A program made the translations under genes and the position numbers. 10,958 nucleotides of DNA from Candidatus Thorarchaeota archaeon (GTDB lineage: Archaea; Asgardarchaeota; Thorarchaeia; Thorarchaeales; Thorarchaeaceae): contig JAEOSL010000115.1 in the NCBI GenBank assembly GCA_016840385.1, positions 1-10,958 on the forward strand, read 5' to 3'. The stretch's first letter is position 1. Each line of letters starts with the position of its first letter. Positions 4,663 through 9,837 of this stretch are shown here, one piece after another. Under the pieces are notes generated by a model. The model worked only from the letters and a program-made list of their open reading frames with translations, did not search any database and had not been told where the DNA came from.

Positions 4663-4838
4663 TGAGTAAGGTTGTTGAAGGCAACTGCCACCTCTGTGGC
4701 AAACCCGTTAAAGTAACAAAATATGACCCACCACTTGAAGGTGAAGATGAGGAAGGTCCCTTCTGGTTACTTGACAAATATGACTGTGATACTTGTAACG
4801 TAGAACAGGAACACAAGTTGAGGAGTGTTAAAAAATGA
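4662..4838 (+). CDS. Zinc-ribbon protein, 58 aa (two CxxC)
   Basis: C9-x-x-C12 (CHLC, followed by GK) and C42-x-x-C45 (CDTC) are two zinc knuckles about 30 residues apart, a classic small zinc ribbon. The loop between them is acidic (PPLEGEDEEGP). The role is likely nucleic-acid or protein binding, inferred from the fold only. The start overlaps the previous stop (TAATG) and its stop overlaps the next start (ATGA at 4835-4838), so it belongs to a coupled chain of micro-genes. GGAG 4647-4650 is the probable SD. Confidence 0.7.
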   Translation: MSKVVEGNCHLCGKPVKVTKYDPPLEGEDEEGPFWLLDKYDCDTCNVEQEHKLRSVKK

Positions 4839-4921
4839 GCATTGCCGCACAGAATGTGATCATTGAGTTTCCATTTGAGAAGTTAATCAAGACAATACTG
4901 GAAAATTGGGAGGGGTCTTGA
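4835..4921 (+). CDS. 28-aa putative microprotein
   Basis: Short frame MSIAAQNV...ILENWEGS with a possible amphipathic helix (FEKLIKTILENW). Support comes only from position: AGGAGTG (4821-4827) lies upstream, the start overlaps the previous stop as ATGA, and the stop TGA 4919-4921 directly abuts the next ATG at 4922. It may be a real peptide or a device that keeps ribosomes moving to the next gene. Confidence 0.4.
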   Translation: MSIAAQNVIIEFPFEKLIKTILENWEGS

Positions 4922-5113
4922 ATGAGCGAATACGTGAAATATCCAACAAAGAAGTCTTGTGATAAGTGCGCAAAACTCTATGATGAGGAATTAGAAGAGT
5001 GCCCCAAGTGCGGGTGTAAGATGTTTTGGTGTGTGTATATATTGCAATCGGATCTCTGGGAAGATTCTCTTGCGGAAGACCACAATTTCACATTCAACCT
5101 CAAATTTCCCTAA
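4922..5113 (+). CDS. Small zinc-ribbon protein, 63 aa
   Basis: C13-x-x-C16 (CDKC) and C27-x-x-C30 (CPKC, then GC) form a rubredoxin-like or zinc-ribbon pair only 10 residues apart, with extra cysteines at 32 and 37. The C-terminal third (about 40-63) is acidic then beta-like (HNFTFNLKFP). It is probably a zinc-binding adaptor or nucleic-acid-binding protein; this is inferred. GGAGG (4909-4913) is the SD. The stop overlaps the stop of the convergent integrase by 4 bases, leaving no room for separate terminators. Confidence 0.7.
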   Translation: MSEYVKYPTKKSCDKCAKLYDEELEECPKCGCKMFWCVYILQSDLWEDSLAEDHNFTFNLKFP

Positions 5114-6165
5114 CCCTTCTCTTGCTCCTTGAACTCTTCTAACAACGCCCGTAATTCTTTATGTTCCTCTGCAATCAGGTCCATGCGTTCTTTCAACGAA
5201 CCTTTCTCTTTTTCCATCTTCTCGATTTGTATTTTCAATGAAACATCGGTTACTAGCGTCTCCAATTCAGGAAGCATCTTGATGTAATCCTTCTTCAAAC
5301 GATCAACAGCAATCGGGTCGAGGTCCATCAATCCCCCATAGGTCGCAGGCATCCCTTGTAATCCTTCTTTGTGCCCCATGAGATACTCTGATACCGAATC
5401 TCCCAGAGAGTTCATCGCACGACGAAAGTACTTCCGCAAGCTGTACGGACGGAAGCGCCGAAAATTCTCACCGGTCGGATATCGCCCCACCGTACGCAAG
5501 ATTATCCGGTAGATTGCTGACCCGATGGCATCCGCTGACATTGCCTGCCCTTCGTTCCCGATCAGAATCGGGGTCTCATCCGTTATCTTTTCGCCATTCA
5601 TTCTTCTGATCTTGAGAAAACTCTTCATGTATCGAGTACCCTGTGGTCCCAGAAATGTAACATACCACTGTCGGGTCTTGCGGTGTTGCTTGGTGATAGT
5701 CAATACATCGTCGCCAGCTTCAAGACTCGCCTTCACATGCTTATACCTCAACTCTGAGATATCGATAGGTCGATATCCCGCGAAAGCAAAGATGGCGATT
5801 GCCACTCTATGAGAGAGTTTCGCACTATCAAGTAATTCTTGAATGTCCGTCCTTGTGGGGATATAGTCTAGCAGCTTCCGCGTTGCTGAGATGTTCTTAC
5901 ACTCGACGGCTATCCGTTTTCGATTGAAGATGAACCACCGTTTTACCGCTGCAAACTCAACTATGATAGTGGCCCCTGCGTAACCCGCATCTCGCTGGAA
6001 TACCTTCCAGTCGATCATGTAGTCTTCTATTCTCTCAAGTTCCCAATCCAAGGTCTCTTCCGGTGAAACTTCGTAATAGGCACAAAACTTAGATAGGGCC
6101 CGCCCATACCTCTCCCTGGTGCCTACAGCTTCATATGATCCTAACCAGCGTTCCACTTGACTCAT
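5110..6165 (-). CDS. Tyrosine recombinase / integrase
   Basis: The 351-residue protein is a tyrosine site-specific recombinase that would integrate or excise the element. The N-terminal SAM-like core-binding domain spans about residues 1-100. The catalytic domain shows R132 (AGYRPIDISEL), a likely hairpin lysine (K159 or K163), R244 in YSLRKYF, H265 in YLMGHKEG, and the nucleophile Y276 (PATYGG), 11 residues after the histidine. The usual His of the HxxR box is a Tyr (Y241), as in various archaeal enzymes. Residues 297-351 form an unusual charged coiled-coil tail (EKMEKEKGSLKERMDL and on). The start at 6165 has an AGGAG SD just upstream (minus strand). An attachment site may lie in the divergent region to its right. 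Confidence 0.92.
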   Translation of the reverse strand: MSQVERWLGSYEAVGTRERYGRALSKFCAYYEVSPEETLDWELERIEDYMIDWKVFQRDAGYAGATIIVEFAAVKRWFIFNRKRIAVECKNISATRKLLDYIPTRTDIQELLDSAKLSHRVAIAIFAFAGYRPIDISELRYKHVKASLEAGDDVLTITKQHRKTRQWYVTFLGPQGTRYMKSFLKIRRMNGEKITDETPILIGNEGQAMSADAIGSAIYRIILRTVGRYPTGENFRRFRPYSLRKYFRRAMNSLGDSVSEYLMGHKEGLQGMPATYGGLMDLDPIAVDRLKKDYIKMLPELETLVTDVSLKIQIEKMEKEKGSLKERMDLIAEEHKELRALLEEFKEQEKG

Positions 6166-6192
6166 GCTTATCCTCTCCTTGTCCTTTTCCTA

Positions 6193-6236
6193 GTACAAAA
6201 GGACCGCGGAAAGCTTTATCCAGACTGGTTTTGTAC
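6193..6236. repeat. Inverted repeat around the probable integrase promoter
   Basis: GTACAAAA (6193-6200) and TTTTGTAC (6229-6236) are perfect 8-base inverted arms separated by 28 bases. Two smaller palindromes, CCGCGG (6204-6209) and AAAGCTTT (6210-6217), lie between them, the second nearly at the centre. It could be an operator for a dimeric regulator or arm sites for the recombinase. Confidence 0.6.
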
Positions 6237-6340
6237 GAAGAAAACCCCTTTTTTAATGAATCTTGTATTTTCGATTTTTCGACAGGTAAACTTAACATTT
6301 GGTCAAGACTTATTAGGAAGTTGTCCGTTTGTAAAGGTAA

Positions 6341-6368
6341 TTATGGCCATTTGTTAAGCTGGTCATAA
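6341..6368. repeat. Inverted repeat upstream of the structural operon
   Basis: TTATGGCCA (6341-6349) and TGGTCATAA (6360-6368) are 9-base inverted arms with one mismatch and a 10-base spacer, ending 23 bases before ATG 6392. It may be an operator or leader hairpin. Confidence 0.5.
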
Positions 6369-6391
6369 CTGGAGAAACAGGTGAATTAGAA

Positions 6392-7336
6392 ATGAGATTA
6401 GCAGGTTACATAGTAATCTTTATTCTTCTAGTCGCTGGTGTAGCTGGTGGTTTGTATGTGCTCAGTGTTTCACGAGAGATTGTGGATCCTGGAACAGAAG
6501 AGACCCTTGTCATTGATTTTACCCCTATGGATGAGCTAGCAGGTAGTCAAGACGCGGCAACTTCGGCGGTCAAGATTTATAATGAGGACTTGGTTCTTTT
6601 AGAGACCGTAACGATGGACGCAGCTTCAAAAGCGAGCGTTCTAACATACACAACTGGGGATAGGATCGGATTGTTTATTTATGATGCAACCGATGTTTCC
6701 ATTTGTGAACAATATGTCTGGGTAACAGTTCCTCGCGCTTCGGCAGCTGAGGTTTATGGCCAGGCATTTCAATACACGATCTGGAATGTTGACCGAGAGG
6801 TTACTATTCCAATGAATGTTGAAGAAGACGGCGTTGATGTAGCTGATGATGCTATTAAAGACGCCTCAACTGATGGCTGGACAACTGCATTTGCCTACAT
6901 TGACTTTGAATTGAGACCCGAATCTGACGATATGGGCTATGTCAATACTGAGAACTTTTTGAGAGGATATGGAAACAACCATTACTTTGTTTTGGATGTT
7001 TATGACGTTTCAGGAAGTACACTTGGAGGTTGGTTTACATTTAATATTCTTGGCGGCGGATATACAACTTTGGATCGAAACGACCATAGATATTTCTGCT
7101 GGGAGTTAAGTGATACCGATATCCAAAGAGACCTACAATCAACTGGGGTCTATAATCCAACTGGATTATGGCAGCTGCCTTTAGCCATTGATCTGACTTC
7201 AATTGCCGCAGGTAACAACATTACTATCGACTATGACTACATTATGTATGCCGATTGGGACAAGTTTGTATCAAGTGGTAGTTGGGGTGCTGATGTAGAG
7301 CTCACCGGAGCGGAAACATTCTTCATCCAGTATTAG
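6392..7336 (+). CDS. Membrane-anchored beta-rich protein, 314 aa; candidate virion or envelope protein
   Basis: It has one N-terminal hydrophobic segment (residues 4-26, YIVIFILLVAGVAGGLYVL) with few charges before it, so it is a signal anchor or cleaved signal. The remaining 290 residues would lie outside the cell or on the virion. They are rich in Thr, Asp, Tyr and Gly and read as alternating beta strands. Residues 40-100 look Ig-like (VKIYNEDLVLLETVTM); the rest (for example FAYIDFELRPE and HYFVLDVYDVSGS) resembles a larger beta sandwich. There are two cysteines (in SICEQY and YFCWEL). No family is recognised. It is the first gene of the rightward operon, so it may be abundant; a major virion protein is a reasonable guess only. 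Confidence 0.75.
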   Translation: MRLAGYIVIFILLVAGVAGGLYVLSVSREIVDPGTEETLVIDFTPMDELAGSQDAATSAVKIYNEDLVLLETVTMDAASKASVLTYTTGDRIGLFIYDATDVSICEQYVWVTVPRASAAEVYGQAFQYTIWNVDREVTIPMNVEEDGVDVADDAIKDASTDGWTTAFAYIDFELRPESDDMGYVNTENFLRGYGNNHYFVLDVYDVSGSTLGGWFTFNILGGGYTTLDRNDHRYFCWELSDTDIQRDLQSTGVYNPTGLWQLPLAIDLTSIAAGNNITIDYDYIMYADWDKFVSSGSWGADVELTGAETFFIQY

Positions 7337-7353
7337 TTTGTGAAATCAGGGGA

Positions 7354-7370
7354 GCAGGTAAAAAGCCTGC
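7354..7370 (+). other. Small intergenic hairpin
   Basis: GCAGG (7354-7358) and CCTGC (7366-7370) pair over a 7-base A-rich loop, just after the stop at 7336 and before the next SD. It could lower expression of downstream genes or protect the upstream mRNA end. The stem is short, so confidence is low. Confidence 0.35.
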
Positions 7371-7406
7371 GACTCTTAATTTTCAAGAATATTTGAGGTG
7401 GATAAA

Positions 7407-8015
7407 ATGGCAAGAAAAGGAGTAGTAATTGGAATTATTGTTATATTGCTTGTTGTAGGTGGATTGCTTCTTACTGGTATTATACCAACACCAGATGATA
7501 ATACATCATATATGGAAATCACATTTTATGATGCTGATGGTAACGAACTAGGCAAGGCGGATGATACACTTAGTATATTCGGCATTCGAAGTCCGGACAT
7601 TTTAGGCGACAAAGATATAGATCACTTAGACGTTGTTGTTTATTTCAAAATAACGACTGATGTTGATTACACGTACACAACAAGTAGATGTGATATGTCA
7701 ATTGAAACACGTTTGAATACATATTCTGGTGGTATTGTTCATACTATTGCTGAACACAGATTAGGCGCTATTAATTCGGACTTGGAAGGAACATTCTACG
7801 CAACTTATCTAGTGTCTACTTTACTCCCAGATAGTAAGATAGATTCCGCTGGAAAAGAATATGGCTGGACGATGAAGTTTAGCGCAACAGTAACGTCTCA
7901 GGTTGGTTACGACGCAAGTGATAACATCGAAGCAACAGATACCTGTGGGATCACACTTACATTATTCTGGAATGAAGGAACAGTAAGTGTAGAGGCTTGG
8001 TTCGGGGATTGGTAG
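7407..8015 (+). CDS. Membrane-anchored beta-rich protein, 202 aa
   Basis: An N-terminal basic turn (MARKG) and one hydrophobic helix (residues 6-26) are followed by a 175-residue exported domain of alternating strands rich in Thr, Asp and Tyr (for example VVVYFKITTDVDYTYTT and TCGITLTLFWNEGTVSVEAWF). Two cysteines, C95 and C180, could form a disulfide outside the cell. No family is recognised. ATG 7407 is preferred to GTG 7398 because GAGGTG (7395-7400) is then a proper SD 6 bases upstream. It has the same architecture as its neighbours: an N-terminal anchor plus a beta domain. It lies 12 bases before the protease gene, consistent with one operon. It may be a minor virion or spike protein, by context only. 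Confidence 0.72.
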   Translation: MARKGVVIGIIVILLVVGGLLLTGIIPTPDDNTSYMEITFYDADGNELGKADDTLSIFGIRSPDILGDKDIDHLDVVVYFKITTDVDYTYTTSRCDMSIETRLNTYSGGIVHTIAEHRLGAINSDLEGTFYATYLVSTLLPDSKIDSAGKEYGWTMKFSATVTSQVGYDASDNIEATDTCGITLTLFWNEGTVSVEAWFGDW

Positions 8016-8027
8016 AGGGGATGTGAG

Positions 8028-8612
8028 ATGGATAAAGTTTCAATTGGTCCTCTCACGATCCTTTCCCTTGTGCTTGGTTTGACAATGACCGGTGCCATTG
8101 TGTTCTTGGGGATTATGACCTGGGAAGAATTGATGGTGCCTGCAGTCAGCATGTTTGGCTTTGGAGCACTATTCGCAATATTGGCGACAAGGTTAGGATT
8201 TACCAGAGAGAGTATTTTTACACCAAAGGTAGCGATTGCAATAGTAATCAGCGTTCTTTTATTGATAGGTGACGCTTTGCTTCTAAGTGGTCTGATCGGG
8301 CTTGCGGTTACACAATATGATAACGTTTTGGTGGCTGTATTATTTGCCATCTACGAGGAAACGTTGTTTCTTGGTGTCATTGCTTTACTCGCTGGAGCGG
8401 GATTGCCTGACTTCTATAATCTGCTAGTTACCTCGATTGTGTTTGTGCCACTACACGCTTTGGTGTATCCGTCAGATTTTGCATTTACGCTCTTTCTATT
8501 AATTGGAAGAGTGATATTGACAGGTGCGATTTTGATTACGGATAATTCTGACGTCGGGTTCGGAAGTCACATACTTTACAATTTGATTACAACATTAGGG
8601 AGGTTCGTTTAA
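8028..8612 (+). CDS. CPBP-family (CaaX/Abi-like) intramembrane protease
   Basis: The 194-residue polytopic membrane protein has about six hydrophobic segments. It shows the CPBP glutamic protease signature in order and spacing: E110-E111 (YEETLFLG), F139-x-x-x-H143 (FVPLH) and H181-x-x-x-N185 (HILYN). These side chains line an active site within the membrane in Rce1-type enzymes and activate water to cut peptide bonds. The arginine often found in EExxxR is Leu115 here, so the first motif is degenerate at that site. SD GAGGGG (8015-8020) precedes ATG 8028. It lies inside an operon of membrane-anchored exported proteins, so its substrates may be those neighbours (maturation or release), or host proteins in defence. 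This role is inferred. Confidence 0.82.
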   Translation: MDKVSIGPLTILSLVLGLTMTGAIVFLGIMTWEELMVPAVSMFGFGALFAILATRLGFTRESIFTPKVAIAIVISVLLLIGDALLLSGLIGLAVTQYDNVLVAVLFAIYEETLFLGVIALLAGAGLPDFYNLLVTSIVFVPLHALVYPSDFAFTLFLLIGRVILTGAILITDNSDVGFGSHILYNLITTLGRFV

Positions 8613-8613
8613 A

Positions 8614-9663
8614 ATGAGAAGACAAATAATTATCTTAGCGGCGGTATTATTCATACTGTTTCTAACTTTGCCATTTACCCTGCCGTTATTCTTCAGAGTG
8701 GGTCAATTAGGAGTAATCCCGCACGGTTATGATGGCGTAGTTGCCACGACTCTTGAGGTTGAACATGATTACGCTACATTATCCAATGACTTTAACTTAG
8801 GGTCAGCAATGGGAATAGACCCCTATCTTGCTGCTGGGGGGCCGGACCCAACTGGTCTACGACTAGATATTACAAGTCCACAATATGTGAGAAACGAAGA
8901 TAGAATACTCGACCCATTTGTTGATATAATCACAGATGCTGCTGGTGTCATGTGGGACCAGACAACTACTCAAAAGGTTTCATTGATGACCTTTGAAATG
9001 ACCATGATACTAACGACCTATGGCACTGGGGGGATGCAAATAAATGATGTTGCGTTCTGGATACAACTCTCAAATAACGACTTTAGTGTTTTCACGGGTG
9101 CCAATGACGTAGCAATTTCTGTCATCAATGTCTACAACATGGAACGGCCTTACATTGCTCAAACTGGTGCTTCATTAGATTTTGTACCAGAATCCGGTGG
9201 TGCAGATTTCTACTTGCATGATATTGAAGGTAGCAAAATTTCGAGTTTTCCTGACTGGGCAGCTGATAGTTACAATCTGGAGAATCTGCAACTCCTATCA
9301 AATGTCAAGTTTCAATTATATGTTCTTGAAGCACAGCCTACAATAGTTTCAATCATTGATTGGACCAGGGTTGAGTGTCAGGTCGAATTCACTCTCGGGA
9401 TTGATGTGCTGGTCTTTGGTGAGTGGCGGGAACTTAAGCCCTATCGAGATATCGAACCTCCAGACCCAGATCTTACGTGGTGGGAACAGTTTCTCGAATT
9501 TCTGGGTGTGGGATTGGAGACCGTCTACATGATCCTTTTCGTGCTCATTGGTATCATTGGAACTGCTCTTGCTTTCTGGAAAATGAAACGATTGGCTATT
9601 CCGGCGATACTTGTCTTATGGGGCGGAATCCTGTTCTTGCTGTGGTGGCTGGGGGTGCTTTAG
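8614..9663 (+). CDS. Envelope-spanning protein, 349 aa, membrane segments at both ends
   Basis: The N-terminal hydrophobic helix (about residues 5-27, IIILAAVLFILFLTLPF) is followed by about 260 exported residues of mixed beta character. Two C-terminal membrane segments come last (about 302-321, YMILFVLIGIIGTALAF, and 327-349, AIPAILVLWGGILFLLWW), with a basic KMKR between them. A proline- and tryptophan-rich linker (DIEPPDPDLTWWEQF) sits just before the C-terminal anchor, typical of a stalk. No family is recognised. SD GGGAGG (8598-8603) is within the end of the protease gene. The architecture resembles anchored glycoproteins or spikes of enveloped archaeal viruses, but this is a resemblance only. 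Confidence 0.75.
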   Translation: MRRQIIILAAVLFILFLTLPFTLPLFFRVGQLGVIPHGYDGVVATTLEVEHDYATLSNDFNLGSAMGIDPYLAAGGPDPTGLRLDITSPQYVRNEDRILDPFVDIITDAAGVMWDQTTTQKVSLMTFEMTMILTTYGTGGMQINDVAFWIQLSNNDFSVFTGANDVAISVINVYNMERPYIAQTGASLDFVPESGGADFYLHDIEGSKISSFPDWAADSYNLENLQLLSNVKFQLYVLEAQPTIVSIIDWTRVECQVEFTLGIDVLVFGEWRELKPYRDIEPPDPDLTWWEQFLEFLGVGLETVYMILFVLIGIIGTALAFWKMKRLAIPAILVLWGGILFLLWWLGVL

Positions 9664-9666
9664 TGT

Positions 9667-9837
9667 ATGAACCTCTTCGTCACTGTGATTGTTCCACTGG
9701 TCTTTGCACTCTGGTTGAATTCTCTCCTTAGACCAAACAAGAAAGTAATCGAAGAAACAAGGCCAATTTTCGACGCGCGTTTCCATGTACGGGACAGACC
9801 CGAAGGCGGTTTCTTCATCTATGCGGAGGTGCCTTGA
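9667..9837 (+). CDS. Small membrane protein, 56 aa
   Basis: One N-terminal hydrophobic segment (residues 2-20, NLFVTVIVPLVFALWLNSL) and a polar tail with basic and beta-like parts (RPNKKVIEETR, FFIYAEVP). Function unknown. ATG 9667 lies 9 bases after GGGGGTG (9651-9657), within the preceding gene's last codons, and its stop TGA 9835-9837 overlaps the next ATG (9837). The tight packing supports reality and co-translation. Confidence 0.6.
   Translation: MNLFVTVIVPLVFALWLNSLLRPNKKVIEETRPIFDARFHVRDRPEGGFFIYAEVP

Larger units (their letters stand above)
6166..6391. promoter_or_regulatory. Divergent control region between integrase and structural operon
   Basis: This 226-base gap must hold the promoters for the leftward integrase and the rightward operon. 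The minus-strand segment GGATAAAGC (around 6212-6220) is a weak archaeal TATA-like candidate about 50 bases before the integrase ATG. For the rightward genes no clear TATA box stands out; T-rich runs at 6249-6254 and around 6276 could be promoter or terminator parts. Two inverted repeats lie here. AGGTGA (6378-6383), 8 bases before ATG 6392, is the SD of the first right-hand gene. An integrase attachment site may also be present, but I cannot identify a core. Confidence 0.5.

Noticed and set aside
4505..4816. Minus-strand frame of 103 codons
   Set aside because: Antisense to three tightly packed plus-strand genes with clear SDs and CxxC motifs; its serine- and leucine-rich sequence is a by-product.
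5525..5812. Plus-strand frame of 95 codons
   Set aside because: Antisense to the catalytic domain of the integrase.
7907..8350. Minus-strand frame of 147 codons
   Set aside because: Antisense to the anchored protein and the CPBP protease, both well supported.
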